Assembly: GCA_963576725.1 (NCBI GenBank)
Contig: OY755242.1
Coordinates: 22,813,315-22,877,314, forward strand
DNA: 64,000 nucleotides
Reading direction: 5' to 3'
Source of the DNA: Azorinus chamasolen
Lineage: Eukaryota; Mollusca; Bivalvia; Cardiida; Solecurtidae
The translations under genes were made by a program, and so were the position numbers. Under the pieces are notes generated by a model that saw nothing but the letters and a program-made list of their open reading frames with translations, was not told the DNA's origin and ran no database searches. Shown piece after piece: positions 34,880 through 45,625 of this stretch. Position 1 is the stretch's first letter. Each line of letters starts with the position of its first letter.

Positions 34880-34992
34880 AAGTACCTAGTTATATAGTCT
34901 ACTTTCAGTCCGAATGACCGCTCAGCCGACTGTACATTTACTACCCACTGGTCACTGAGCCATTCGTCTACAATATTGAACACTGATAAATT
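34880..34992 (-). mobile_element. 5'-truncated SINE copy
   Basis: Reverse complement of the 3' part of the SINE at 30777-31075, from AGTGTTCAATATTGTAG to ACTAGGTACTTTTAC. Confidence 0.8.
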
Positions 34993-35286
34993 GCACATAA
35001 ATCGTTGTGGTTGAATGGTTTCTGGACCGTTATTCTGGCACCTCTTTCCAAATAGTCATGTACAGTTCATAAAAACAAAAATGGAATTACTATTAATCAC
35101 TGTGTTAATGAATAATATCTTAATGAAGTTCAGACCTTCTTTGCTGAAGGAATCGGTAACTGAATACTCAAATACTTCATTGCGATTAGGGGGTATATAG
35201 TACAACATACACGCACACGCAGTTAGATCTGTGCATCAGAAACTGTTTGTTTCTTTACTAAAGTGGCAGATCTGTCAAGTTTATCC

Positions 35287-35972
35287 ACCCTTACCAACTG
35301 ATTTTCTATCATCCTGCCAGTTAGATCTAATAGGAAAATGAATAGGGTCCCTTTAGTTTTGACGTATTCAAATCTGCTTCCGAATATACATGACATTGTA
35401 AAAAAACATTCAAAAGTTTTGCACCAATCAGACCGGCTTAAAGAAGTATTTCAACAACTGCCAGTTGTAGCATTCAGGCGTAATAAAAAAATCTATGTGA
35501 CACACTGCTGCATTCAAAAACTAACCGGATTGTTAGACCAAGCAATACAGTCTGTTCACAGGGTTGTGCTACTTGCAGTATTCTTGAAATGTCAAGTATT
35601 AGTGACACAAATAGGCAATCAGTTTACAATGTGTCTACCGATATTAACTGTAGAGAAAGAAATGTAGTATATGCAATTAAATGCAGTAAATGCAATATAA
35701 TGGTGTATGTCGGCGAAACTGAGAGAGAAATTCGGGAGAGAATGAAAGAACATTTGAGTGATGTGAGGCATGAGAGAGAGAAGCCAATAAAGAGACATTT
35801 TGGAATCGGTGGTCATAGCAGTGATGATGTGAGATTTGTAGTTTTGAAACGGATGTTCCATGCATGTAGAATTGAAAGACAGATCCATGAAACTGATTGG
35901 ATATGGAGGCTGAGAACGTACAGACCATTTGGCTGTAACATCAAAGAGGATAATGCGCTAATGCATGTATGA
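35287..35972 (+). pseudogene. Penelope-like retroelement remnant with GIY-YIG domain
   Basis: 35338-35480 reads VPLVLTYSNLLPNIHDIVKK and LKEVFQQLPVVAFRRNKKI, the linker typical of Penelope-like elements. After a frameshift near 35480-35590 the other frame (35589-35972) reads VVYAIKCSKCNIMVYVGETE, REIRERMKEH, HFGIGGHSSDDVRF and ERQIHETDWIWRLRTYRPFG. This is a GIY-YIG endonuclease core (Y..KC..C...YVGET...R..EH). In such elements the domain nicks target DNA for priming. The reverse transcriptase is missing, so the copy is 5'-truncated and dead. Confidence 0.85.
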
Positions 35973-36240
35973 CGTCGTTGCACCCATGACGTCATTTGAT
36001 GACGTCATTTTGATGACGTCATAACATTTTAAATAACAACCCAATGTCACCATGACGCTGGATCAACATTATTCTCTTTGATTTTATGGCTGAATGCATG
36101 TAACAAAAATGTGACATGTATTTTGACATGATAATCTTTGAAAAAGGCCCTTAGTGGTCGAAATATTAGATCAGAGCAGTTCAAGTATTTATGTATTATA
36201 TTAATTCCCCATTTTGGAATATTTTCTTCATTTATTTTTA
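35973..36240 (+). other. 3' region of the Penelope-like remnant with three CRE palindromes
   Basis: Perfect TGACGTCA sites lie at 35987-35994, 36000-36007 and 36014-36021. Near 36137-36162, TTTGAAAAAGGCC...GGTCGAAA has the GGCC/GGTC stem plus GAAA found at the ends of many Penelope-like elements, possibly a decayed hammerhead ribozyme core. Confidence 0.5.
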
Positions 36241-36671
36241 GTCTACTCTAGGTTTATCCTGTTTGCAAAGGTGTATATATGAAGTAAAATGTTGTGAATG
36301 GGTCTTAAATCATGCTCTAGCATAACATATGTGTAAATATTAATTAAAAACACTAATTATTACATATTATTAATAACACACTGTTCTTCATTCAATTACA
36401 TTACTTAAGACCTCCTTTCGAAGGATTTACTGTGGCGAAAGGAGTAAGTAATCTGTTTTCCCTGTAAATGTCATCAATATATTAATGATGTGTTCATATA
36501 TTCAGGCTTTTATCAATATATTAATGCCAAATATATTTAAAATACATGTATATGAACATATCATTTATAATAACTAATAAATAGCCGTTATTAATTTTTA
36601 ATCCTCCTTTCGCCTCTTTTCGCCTAAAGTCCTCCTTTCGTGTTTTTAGGCATACTCGGTTTCGCAGCATC
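36241..36671. other. AT-rich interval with CCTCCTTTCG repeats
   Basis: GACCTCCTTTCGAAGGATTT near 36410 and CCTCCTTTCGCC / CTCCTTTCGTG near 36602-36640 are short related motifs in inverted and direct order around AT-rich DNA. They may be remnants of a small element or the 3' untranslated region of the neighbouring gene. Confidence 0.35.
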
Positions 36672-36819
36672 TTAGACATTTCCTCGGTGATTATCGTTGA
36701 TGATCTTGCCGTTGCGGTATATTACATTTTGTACTAGCCCCGACCATAGGGGAAATACTTTTCTAATATTTTCTTTTCCAAAATACATACAATTATACAG
36801 TGGAAACAAATCTGTCGAC
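36672..36819 (-). CDS. Unidentified gene, last exon with stop
   Basis: Acceptor GAAACAG. STDLFPLYNCMYFGKENIR continues to NDNHRGNV and TAA. The pyrimidine tract is poor, so the exact 5' border is uncertain. Confidence 0.45.
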
Positions 36820-39475
36820 CTGTTTCCAACTATATAGAATTGTATTATTCCAACCATACTGTTTTTACACTCATAAACTACAAATTACAATTCCACCATA
36901 TTCTCACAAGTCTTGATAAATCAGCCCTCCTACCAGTGAAATTCCACACACGGCATTCCATATAGACGCCGGAGCTAATGCTCTCGCACCAACAAGGGAG
37001 ATCACTGTGAGGACTCAGGAGTTTGGTGCATTTACTGAAATATTTCTACAAACACTTGTGGCAAGACTATTGCACCGGAAATTCGAAAGGATCGGCTGTT
37101 TAATATCAATAACATATTCCTTTCTTAATGCAATAATACACAAAAATGCTTAGCCTATTTTCATCACCTATGATATGTTATTCATACTCTGAATCGACCA
37201 GTTTATGCAATCTGCATTGCCCAATCAAGTAAACTTTCATTTCCCCAACGTTAGAGAAATGTCTGCTCTTACCATGAGGGAAAACATTCGCAAGCCCATA
37301 TAGGCTAATATAGTCGTCCCGCTTATGCGGGGCGACAATTACATACTCTGTGCTGCGGGGTATATTCATGGAGTCACATTTGCCAGGCTGTAATGGTTGC
37401 AGATAGTGTACAACAGGTGCAGCTTGACTCAATGCAAATTAGTTAGATGTTCCATATTGGGACGTGCTACACCTTTTAATTTGGAGTTTAATCTGAATAT
37501 ATTATGCATGGTGCATTCGAAAACTACAGCAACATGACTGGAATAGCAATGAACTGAGGGGTGATAAAAAGACTATACCATATGTTTTAAAAAATGGTAG
37601 AGAAACACAATAAGCTGCAAGCAGTTTTGCTTTCGTTTCCATCCTAATTTGTTTTCCTCTGTGTTTGTACAATATTCATGCACATATTTACAAATAAAAT
37701 ATGTTTAAACCAACCTTTTATATAAGAATAGTAGCATGATTGGCATATCAATACATTGATGAATGCAATGTCATATGAGAACAGTGTAGACGCAAACAGA
37801 GGGCTCCTAGAACTTGTGATCAATTCCTCTCGCAAATTTACTCATTTGTACGGACTTTCCCAATAAACAATGCTAGACTATCCCACTCTGGAAATTCAGC
37901 TTGGAAAGGGTTAAGTCCTCCCGGAGTACCAATTGCAAAAAAAACATTGGAACATCCATAACCATTTCAGTACTGAATATTCGAAGTAGACTGACCCATC
38001 AATGTTAGCAGCAGAATGCATTCAGTATGGACTGCTTAAGTTTGTTAGAGCAATATGAATTAAAACACACTTTGAAAGGCAGGTAGGTGGTAGCTTAATT
38101 CAAGACAACTTTAACCCTTTCCCTGTTCTGTATTTAGGCCAAATTTCAATACCTAATGAATATTCATGGACAAAATAGTTATAAAGTAATATAGAAGATG
38201 GAACATTGTAGACCGTTTAGAAAGCAAAGAAACAGACCTATCCAATTCTATTAGCAAACAGAGCAGACCCTGATCAGACGGCTCCTCTATGAGCCGTCTG
38301 ATCTGGGTCTACTCTGTTTGCAGATGCGTTAAAACACGTTTGTATGAGGGAAAGGGTTAATACAGACATTTACTATAGGATATGTGTTTGTATTATTTTC
38401 ACTCTGCATATAGCAGTCACGTGCTTTTTAGGCGGGCATCAGTGTGTGTTTACTCACTGAGTAGCCGCTTTATAGCGGTTGTACTGTATACTGATGATAT
38501 TTTAGACGGTATCATTACAATGTCTAACATGTTTGCTAGCATTTTATTCCGATACATGATACTCATGGTAAGACATTACTACTGTTTCATGTATGTATTG
38601 GTATAAGCCATGTTTTGAAACCACTGTGATAAATAGACCATTTGCTCCATGGGAAATGCTCTATTTATCACAATGATTTTAAAACTACACAATTCTAAAA
38701 AAAAACCATTTTCTCTAGTAAATGCTACTTTTCGATATATTTATTATATGAGGCTGGGTCTAAAATTGGTCCAGGACGGAATGGGATAATTGACACTTTC
38801 TATTTTAAATGCACTATATAGCTACGGTGTAGAAAGCTCATGGTCTTGTCATCAATAGCATTTATTTTACACGAGTGTTTTTCCTTAATACTTATACTAT
38901 TGTTAATGGTTATTTTAATGGAATTTGTTGCTGTATACATGCACATGTTTCACCACACATTATTTCTAACATGAATATTCATGAAGTAAAATGTTAATGA
39001 ATGTCTGAGATAGATATCTGAGGTAGAATGTCTAGTAGCTGTGTTGTTCTCGTTTGGCGGTTTTTGGGTGCGGTGAGCGTTTGTGTGTGGCGCTACCTGC
39101 ATAACTGTTTTTCTCAGTTTAGTAAATACGAATCAGGCAACACTTAGCAGGATAAGGATTAGGTAGCGAGTTTCAGCTTGATATCTGTTCAAGTTTGAGC
39201 AATGCCTTTATTCCATTAAGTCCCATATTATGTACAGTGCAATGTCTTAATCAGATTTGGACCCCACCTAGTAAACTTATTAAGTATTGTGTGTGTGTGT
39301 GTGGGGGGGGGGGGGGGTATGCGTGCGTGTGTGTGTGTGTGTGGGGGGGGGGGGGGTCGCAAATAAAGAATATTCAGGTGTAAAAAGTATAATTGCACTT
39401 ACCGAAAGGGTTCCCCATCACCAGGGCCCCTTGGTTTAACGAATCAGGTGATTTGTAGTAAGCACGAAGTTCCAT
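36672..39475 (-). CDS. Unidentified four-exon gene, about 155 residues
   Basis: Four minus-strand exons (39475-39403, 37422-37273, 37004-36908, 36819-36672) join without a frame break and end at TAA. The start is MELRAYYKSPDSLNQGALVM, in the context TCTCCATGGAA. The middle contains HYLQPLQPGKC and YVIVAPHKRDDYISLYGLAN. Exon 3 encodes a hydrophobic stretch rich in Ala/Gly/Val (ALAPASIWNAVCGISLVGGL) that could be a membrane helix. The end is NVIYRNGKIINDNHRGNV. The phases (1, 1, 2) all agree, and three donors are strong (GTAAGT, GTAAGA, GTGAGA). I do not recognise the family. The last acceptor is the least certain, with an alternative at 36767 giving a shorter last exon. There is no link to neighbours. 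Confidence 0.6.
36908..37004 (-). CDS. Unidentified gene, exon 3 (hydrophobic)
   Basis: Acceptor CTCACAG, donor GTGAGA. It encodes ISLVGARALAPASIWNAV followed by CGISLVGGLIYQD. Confidence 0.6.
37273..37422 (-). CDS. Unidentified gene, exon 2
   Basis: Acceptor GTCAAG, donor GTAAGA. 49 full codons, APVVHYLQPL to GLANVFPH, phase 1 at both ends. Confidence 0.6.
37430..38110. other. First intron of the unidentified gene, left part
   Basis: No exon or clear repeat until the TA-type MITE arm at about 38085 (GGTGGTAGCTTAATTCAAG). Confidence 0.4.
38111..38360. mobile_element. TTAA MITE nested in a TA-type MITE
   Basis: Reverse copy of the CCCTCATATAAAC family, TTAACCCTTTCCCTGTTCTG to TGAGGGAAAGGGTTAA. 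The flanks (TAGCTTAATTCAAGACAAC left, TACTTTCA-like arm and GTCACGTGC right) are the two arms of a CAGTAAAACC-family hairpin. Confidence 0.88.
38604..38792. mobile_element. AACCATTGTGATAAATAG-family MITE
   Basis: GAAACCACTGTGATAAATAG, the apex GCTCCATGGGA, then the inverted arm and GTCTAAAATTGG. The outer ends are worn. Confidence 0.72.
39285..39357. repeat. (GT)n and poly-G microsatellite
   Basis: Two blocks of GTGTGTGT each followed by a run of about 13-15 G. G-quadruplex formation is plausible on this strand. Confidence 0.9.
39403..39475 (-). CDS. Unidentified gene, exon 1 (24 codons)
   Basis: ATG in a favourable context, 24 codons ending LVMGNPF plus one base, and donor GTAAGT at 39402. 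Confidence 0.6.
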
Positions 39476-39756
39476 GGAGATTATGGTGGTCAGCTTTTTG
39501 TCATAACTCGTTTAACTTTTAAAACAATCTACAACCATTAGTTCAGCAGACAGTCTTGAGCCTGAGCAGATGGCTCCTCCAGGAAGCCTCTAATCTGGAT
39601 CAAGACGGTCTGCCTATGTCTCATCCATGGGTTGGTGGGAGCGAATGGGTTAAGGCAGATCATTTCAGTGACACCAAGTATAATGATGCTTAATTTAGGG
39701 CAGATATACCTGTGCTAGAGTAACATGACTGATTGTAGAATAATGCTTCATATCAA

Positions 39757-39932
39757 TGTAGTAAAACCCGCTCTTAACCAGAAAATAAATAAAAATAATT
39801 TAGATCTTTTTAGGCAGGTAGCTGTTTAATGCAGGATGAAAATCATGCATAAAGCCCCAAAAGTGCATTAAGCTGTCTTACAGAACGACACTGATGATAA
39901 TTAAAACGGCCAATTTAGAGGGGTTTACTGCA
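39757..39932. mobile_element. TA-type palindromic MITE, apex deleted
   Basis: GTAAAACCCGCTCTTAACC to GGGGTTTACTG. The arms GGTAGCTGTTTAATGCAGG and GTGCATTAAGCTG are short. Confidence 0.7.
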
Positions 39933-40267
39933 ATATGTGTTGGATAAATGTCAGCCTACTTTAAGCGTTCATCTTCGTCGCATGTTCACATGCCCCTCCT
40001 TCAGGAGGGATTATGGTCATCATATGACAATATACATACGAGTCTCCATAAAACAAGTCAACGAAACCACCAGAGTAAACAACCAAGTTTAAAACCACCA
40101 GAATAAAACAACCAAGTTAACACACAAATTGTCATCATAAAAAATAAACAAAAGAAATGAATGTGGCCATGAAGTCATTTAACAACGAACTGCTTACAGA
40201 AATTTCATGCGATAAGTACTTATTCTATTTTCGCGAGGAACTGTTTGTTTACTAGTAACCCCTCATT

Positions 40268-40277
40268 GGACTATATA
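40268..40277 (+). promoter_or_regulatory. Possible TATA box of the first SLC5-like gene
   Basis: ACTATATAGA lies about 50 bp upstream of the ATG at 40327. No other promoter evidence was seen. Confidence 0.3.
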
Positions 40278-40326
40278 GAAACTTGATATAAACCGCCGAC
40301 TACTTTAAACATAAGTTTGTTTAACA

Positions 40327-42183
40327 ATGGCTGTCGGGACGAGACTGTACGTTGCCGATTATGTCGTCTTTGTTCTTGGAATATTTGCTTCATTGGCAAT
40401 GGGTATCTACTCTGCATATAAGGAACGGAAGAATCAATCTTCTTATCATTTCCACAGGGGAGGCGGAAAATTGAAAGCTTTGCCAGTGGCCATCTCAATG
40501 CTCGTCACATTTGAGTCGTCCATTTTCTATCTTGGATATCCGGCAGAGGTATACGTAAATGGCTTCATATTTTGGTTGTTAAACTTCGGAATGGCTATCG
40601 GAATGGCGGGTGTCTTCTGGATTTCCATACCATTGTTCTATCCTCTTCAAGTCACTAGCGTGTATGAATACTTGCATATGCGTCACGACTCATTGCTGAT
40701 TCGCCAGGTGATGATGGCCATGGGAACACTCTATATGTCACTGTATGCTGGTATCGTATTATTCGGAGCAGCATTAGCTCTACAATCTGTTACTGGAGTT
40801 GCGGTATGGATACTCATCGTAATGATGGCAGCCATTGCCGTTATATATACATCGCTTGGAGGAATAAAGGCTGTTGTTATAACAGACGTTGTGCAGGGAA
40901 TCATAATGACAGGGATGATTCTTGCGGTACTAGTCTATGGCATAATGCGTGTCGGAAACTTGCAGACTGTAATTGACTTGAACAAGTCGAGTGGTCGTCT
41001 TCAAATGTTTGATTTTGATCCAAATCCTTTGACACGACATACCTTTTGGTCGTTGGTAGTAGGTGGAGCATTAAGGTATATCGCATTTTCATTCAGACAA
41101 CCTGCAATCCAACGGCTCAATTCGACGAAGTCAATTACCGATGCGAAGAAAGTTGCCGTGATATCTATTTCAGGGTTTATGGTTCTACAGATTCTTGTCA
41201 TGGCTGAAGGGCTTGTGGCCTACGCTTATTTTGCCACCAAGGGATGTGACCCGCTTGCATCTGGACAAATCTCAAACCCAAATCAGATCATTTCATTCGC
41301 AGTGATGGACATGTTTGAGAGCATGCCTGGTGTGTTGGGACTATTTCTTGCTGCCCTTTGCAGTGCTTCACTGAGTACAATATCGTCATTACTTAGCAGT
41401 ATGTCTGCAATTCTGTCGGAAGACATTATACGCACTAGATGGAAGACTATGTCAGATGAGAACGTGACAAAGGCGTCCAAAGTTATCGTCCTAGTCGGTG
41501 GCATTCTCTGTATATTCATCGCTTTGCTAATAAGCCAGGCCGAAGGATCACTACAACAGATTACAGGAAGCATACTGGGCGCTTTAGATGGACCAATGAC
41601 GGCCATATTCATGATGTCAATTTTCGTGAAATTTACAACACGGCGAGGAATCCTAACTGGGGCAGTGGTCGGCGTATCGTTTGCTTTGTGGCTTTTAATA
41701 GGATTCAATTTTTCATCTGGACGCAAGAAGACGCCTTGGTTACCCCTTGGACCGACTGACAAGTGCTTCAATGAATCCGTTCAAGGAACAACAATGTTGA
41801 ACTCTTCTGGTTTAGATACACATATGGGTATGAGCTACATTAACGCCACATCAGCGTATGTAACAACGACTGAGGACACAGACTCTGCACAGACAACGGA
41901 ACTACGAGGATTAAACTATTTGTATTCCATATCATACATGTTTTTCTCTTTTATGCTGCTTGTTGTAACTCTAGCAGTGATTGCAACTGTGAGTAAACTG
42001 ACAAAAATAGAAAGAAAAACACCCATTCCGTCCTACTTAATGCTATCCCTGAACAAGAGATTTTTCCAGTGCCAGCCCATCTATATGGAAGTGCAAGAAG
42101 AAGTTACAATGCCGGTTGAAGTAATTTACAACAATGAAAACCAAACTGGCTCAAATGATGTTGTTCATGAGAAGACAATATAA
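40327..42183 (+). CDS. SLC5-family sodium-coupled solute transporter, intronless copy 1
   Basis: The 618-residue frame has the usual length and layout of SLC5 symporters, with about 13 hydrophobic helices. These move small anions or vitamins across the plasma membrane with sodium. It resembles the monocarboxylate/multivitamin branch (SLC5A5/6/8/12). Signature stretches are FYLGYPAEVY (about residues 67-76), LGGIKAVVITDVVQ (177-190), GRLQMFDFDPNPLTRHTFW (223-241) and CSASLSTISS (345-354), whose Ser/Thr cluster matches the sodium-2 site of the family. A loop near residues 475-515 has three N-glycosylation motifs (NES, NSS, NAT). The coding region has no intron, unlike typical animal SLC5 genes, suggesting retroposition before local duplication. 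The start, in context AACAATGG, lies 13 residues before the first helix. Substrate cannot be read from sequence. The closest relative is at 54532. Confidence 0.9.
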   Translation: MAVGTRLYVADYVVFVLGIFASLAMGIYSAYKERKNQSSYHFHRGGGKLKALPVAISMLVTFESSIFYLGYPAEVYVNGFIFWLLNFGMAIGMAGVFWISIPLFYPLQVTSVYEYLHMRHDSLLIRQVMMAMGTLYMSLYAGIVLFGAALALQSVTGVAVWILIVMMAAIAVIYTSLGGIKAVVITDVVQGIIMTGMILAVLVYGIMRVGNLQTVIDLNKSSGRLQMFDFDPNPLTRHTFWSLVVGGALRYIAFSFRQPAIQRLNSTKSITDAKKVAVISISGFMVLQILVMAEGLVAYAYFATKGCDPLASGQISNPNQIISFAVMDMFESMPGVLGLFLAALCSASLSTISSLLSSMSAILSEDIIRTRWKTMSDENVTKASKVIVLVGGILCIFIALLISQAEGSLQQITGSILGALDGPMTAIFMMSIFVKFTTRRGILTGAVVGVSFALWLLIGFNFSSGRKKTPWLPLGPTDKCFNESVQGTTMLNSSGLDTHMGMSYINATSAYVTTTEDTDSAQTTELRGLNYLYSISYMFFSFMLLVVTLAVIATVSKLTKIERKTPIPSYLMLSLNKRFFQCQPIYMEVQEEVTMPVEVIYNNENQTGSNDVVHEKTI

Positions 42184-42332
42184 ACATTTATATAATCTAA
42201 CCTTGGATGTCTGGTATTTAACCCTTTATCTGATAGTGACGTCACCAAAGCAAACAGAGTAGACCCAGATCAGACAGCATTGTCAGGTGAAAGGTTAAGG
42301 AAACATTAACCGGTATGCTTCTCCTTTGTAAT
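42184..42332. other. 3' flank of transporter copy 1 with a TTAA hairpin fragment
   Basis: 42218-42300 resembles a TTAA MITE whose hairpin is mostly lost (TTAACCCTTTATCTGATAGTG to GGTGAAAGGTTAA). Confidence 0.55.
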
Positions 42333-42503
42333 ATACAGTAAAACCTCTCTATAACGGCCACTAGATTACATCAAGTATTTTGTGTTAAATGCAGGTGGCT
42401 GCTTAAAGCAAGGTGAACGTAAAACAGAACGCTCCTATAGATAAACCCATGTTTATTCAAGTCAAGTAGCCGCTTAAGCGAGGCTCTATTGCAACTGTAT
42501 ATA
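42333..42503. mobile_element. TA-type palindromic MITE, right hairpin arm deleted
   Basis: TACAGTAAAACCTCTCTATAAC and the left arm up to AACGCTCCTATAG are present. The right side is only GCGAGGCTCTATTGC. Confidence 0.75.
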
Positions 42504-42841
42504 CATGTAGACCGCGGCTTTTCAAAATTAGTCACTCGACTTCTTATCTGGATCAAAAGTAGCTGTAAATAGATGATAGGAAGGCTGTGTCTCTGGTGTG
42601 TCTGTATCTAAACAGTTCTGCATAACCTTAAATGTCTGAAGTGGTAATTGTCGAAAAAGAATAAAAACAAAACGGAAAGAATGTTTCTTTTGTCGTTCAT
42701 TATTATGCCCCTTTGTCTTTATAAAATAGCTCATGCCTTTAAAATAACCTTTTGTTTCCGAAATTGTCTGCGATTAATCAGAAACAAAATGAAATAAAAA
42801 ATATATTTTGCTATTCTGTCTATATCACTATAGTTCATGCC

Positions 42842-43039
42842 TTAAACCCATTCCCTCCTATTGACTCCTTTTGAGGTTTCAGTAAAAGTCATTTTCCTAT
42901 GGAACCAATGCTCTATTTATCACAATGGTTTCAAAACAATGTAATTCTACAATTTTCCTTTTTTTTAGTAAATGTTCCTTTTTAGTAGATTCATTCAAAG
43001 AGATTGGGTCTAAAAATAGTCTCGGAGTGAATGGGTTAA
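42842..43039. mobile_element. TTAA MITE, AACCATTGTGATAAATAG family
   Basis: It runs from TTAAACCCATTCCCTCC to GAGTGAATGGGTTAA. One hairpin arm is shortened. Confidence 0.8.
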
Positions 43040-43139
43040 CATTTTATTTTCGAATTTGTCTAGGTGAATGACCAATGACAAAAGAAAATAAAAGGGAGAA
43101 AGTTGCTTTTTGTTTTATGTCCATTTAGCTCCATTACTA

Positions 43140-43347
43140 TACAGTAAAACCCCTCTAAACCGGAATTCTAGTAGAGAAGAATTTACATACTTTTAGACAG
43201 GTGGCTGCTTAATGCAGGGTGAAAGTCATACAGAAAGCTCCTCTAGGAGCTTTCTGTATGACTTTCACCCTGCATTAAGCAGCCACCTGTATCCAAGACC
43301 GATATTTATGCTAAATTTAGCGTCCGGTTTAGAGGGGTTTCACTGTA
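43140..43347. mobile_element. TA-type palindromic MITE, intact
   Basis: (TA)CAGTAAAACCCCTCTAAACC to GGTTTAGAGGGGTTTCACTG(TA). A near-perfect hairpin closes on GCTCCTCTAGGAGC. Confidence 0.9.
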
Positions 43348-43574
43348 GTTGGTAAAAAGTTTTGCATTCCAGTCACGTACTACTACTTTTATAGCTGTTG
43401 ATGTGCACTGATCTTTGCTTAACTATTATCATGCTGATTAAATGATTTGTTTCATGTATTACCTACCTTCTATTGACTGAATGTCAAACAGATTAGATCC
43501 TGATATATTGAGTTGTTAATCAGGGTCTCATCTGGATCCAAACAGTTTGCAAATGACAGTCAGGCTGCGATCGG

Positions 43575-43750
43575 TAGGGTAAAGGTCAACTGCAGAATAC
43601 ATTGAGATCATTTAGACTACATCGTAAAAGAGAACTACCCCACAGAGAAACTGACTTATAGTACATAAAGGTCGACTGCAGAACACATTTGGACGACTTA
43701 CCTGCATCGTTAAAGAGAACTACCCCACAGAGAAACTGACTTATAATTAC
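43575..43750. repeat. Two direct copies of an 84-bp unit
   Basis: AAAGGTCAACTGCAGAATAC...GAGAACTACCCCACAGAG is repeated once with few changes. Confidence 0.8.
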
Positions 43751-43899
43751 ATTCAAGTCTTCGTAGCCATTGACATTTCAGAACATTCGTCGCATCAACA
43801 ATCACCGTATGATCAAAGTCTGGGGTTCGTCTGATGTAAGATCGTATTGACAAAAACTGTCGCAAGTTCTAACATCCAACGAGCGCAACTACCGGTGCA

Positions 43900-44660
43900 T
43901 GAAGATAATATAAATTGGAGCGCACTATCCTTTCTGGAGTTATTCGCCTCTGTTGAATTTATATAAAAAAATCTCGTCCGGCGGTCTTCTTTATTATTCA
44001 TTAGGATTTCTTCATCCTTGCATAGATGATTGGTACTGATATCTAGTTGTGCATCAAGATGAGATAACTTGGATTGCAATATCATTTCTGGAGTTATCCC
44101 CCTTTGTTTGTTTCCCTTAGAAATTTCTTGTGCGCAACACTTATCCTGTATTCAGTACTACTCAGTACTCACCATACTTATATATAGATAATTGATATTG
44201 CTGTGCAGTAACACACATGATATGATCCCTTTTGTATGATTCCCATTGGGTTATTTTCATAGCAAAACTCCTCCTGTACTCACTAAACTTGCATAGATAG
44301 TGATGATGTACAATTGTAGATAAAGGTTAGATAACTTGGATTTTGTTATAATTTGTCATTGAGTTATTCCCCTTTATTTTCCTGAGCAAACTTTTGTGTG
44401 CTAAATGTATCCTTTATTATTCAGTGGAATTTCTTCATATTTACATGGATGATGGATATTGATGTACAGTTGTGCACAAAAATAAGATAACTAAGATTGC
44501 ATTATCCGTTCTGGGGTTATTTCACGGAGTTATTTTCCGTTATGTTTTAGATAATTTGGCAGAAATGATTTCCCAATAGTAGTTATTGCGTCACATACAA
44601 AACTCATAACACTGTCATTGTCGTTACTGAATTATCTCCTTATCTCTGTAACATTCGTAT
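43900..44660. repeat. Degenerate tandem repeat, about 130-150 bp unit
   Basis: TGGAGTTATTCCCCTTT-type motifs recur roughly every 130-150 bp with ACTTATCCTGTATTCAG and GATGATGGATATTGATGT blocks between. No gene. Confidence 0.6.
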
Positions 44661-44779
44661 GCATTAATCAGTGTTTAAATTAAATGACAGAATGGTTATG
44701 CACTGGTAGATTCTCTTCTTCGGGCGTATTTTGCCCGCTTTACGGAGCTATTGGCTATTGTTACATTATATCAAATATT

Positions 44780-44925
44780 CTGAAAATGGGTGATCCTTTG
44801 AAAGCAAAAGTAGAAATGCAAAATGAGAAAATTGCAGACTCGGTTTTATTGAGTCTGTTCATGAGTAGTAATTAAAAGTGCAACACTACTCACGCCCCCT
44901 AGCACCGACAAGTCACATTCGACAG
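44780..44925. repeat. Reverse copy of the GCCGGTGCTAGGG repeat
   Basis: Contains CTTTGAAAGCAAAAGTAG, GACTCGGTTTTATTGAGTCTG and CCCCCTAGCACCGAC, matching 28030-28395 inverted. Confidence 0.75.
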
Positions 44926-45179
44926 ACCAATTTTATTTCGATATACTATTGTGTGTGACAAATCCGCGATTGACGGTGTTGTTGATAACAACAGCAAAGT
45001 TATTAATTTTATGTATTTAGCTCTAATTCGAAATTATTTCAACTGATTCATGATCAGTTGAATCATTTTACATTTTACTCTTTTGCCAATTTTGCATACG
45101 GGGTGTATATATTGGTGGTTTGTTTGTAATTGATGTAATTGCAATGTGTTTATTTATATGCATTAGCTACAAAATTGAC

Positions 45180-45625
45180 CTATTCTGTTAACCCATTGTC
45201 CTACATATGTAAGGCAATATCTTATGTATAGTGTTGTATGTCACACATAAACCCGATCCAGATGCTTCTGGGTCGTAACTGTATGATGTACTGACACTGT
45301 ACATATACTGTTTCATTTGAGTTTTGGTGGGCGGACACAATATACCGGTAGTCACGGTGTGCGTCTGTTTCCCTTGAATTGCGGACATAAAATGTACAGA
45401 AAAGGATGGTTTTGTTTTTATCTATAATTCTTAAATTTATTCAATTTTTATAGTTTTATTGATATCTCTATCTTAAATTTCATTTGTTTTAAATATTCTA
45501 TACGCATTATATATATTCAATTCTGTACATGCAATTTAATCATGTGAAGCGCCTTTGAACGCACACATCCAGTGTGAAAAGAGCGCTATATAAATGTGGT
45601 ATAATAATAATAATTATTATTATAC
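45180..45625. mobile_element. Retroposon 3' end with GCGCTATATAAATG and (TAA)n tail
   Basis: An AT-rich stretch ends in GTGAAAAGAGCGCTATATAA and a TAATAATAATAATTATTATT tail, a 3' end shared by many invertebrate SINE/LINE elements. The left border is uncertain. Confidence 0.6.

Noticed and set aside
41283..41771. 162-codon minus-strand frame
   Set aside because: Antisense shadow of the SLC5-like coding sequence; the same applies to 54867-55271 and 50027-50385.
42538..42637. Possible terminal exon on the minus strand (TFKVMQNCLDTDTPETQPSY...)
   Set aside because: A good pyrimidine tract and stop exist, but the 3' half (TTTTGATCCAGATAAGAAGTC) matches a CTTTCGCTGCC-type MITE core and no partner exon was found.
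43813..44085. 90-codon minus-strand frame
   Set aside because: Falls in a degenerate tandem repeat with no homology.
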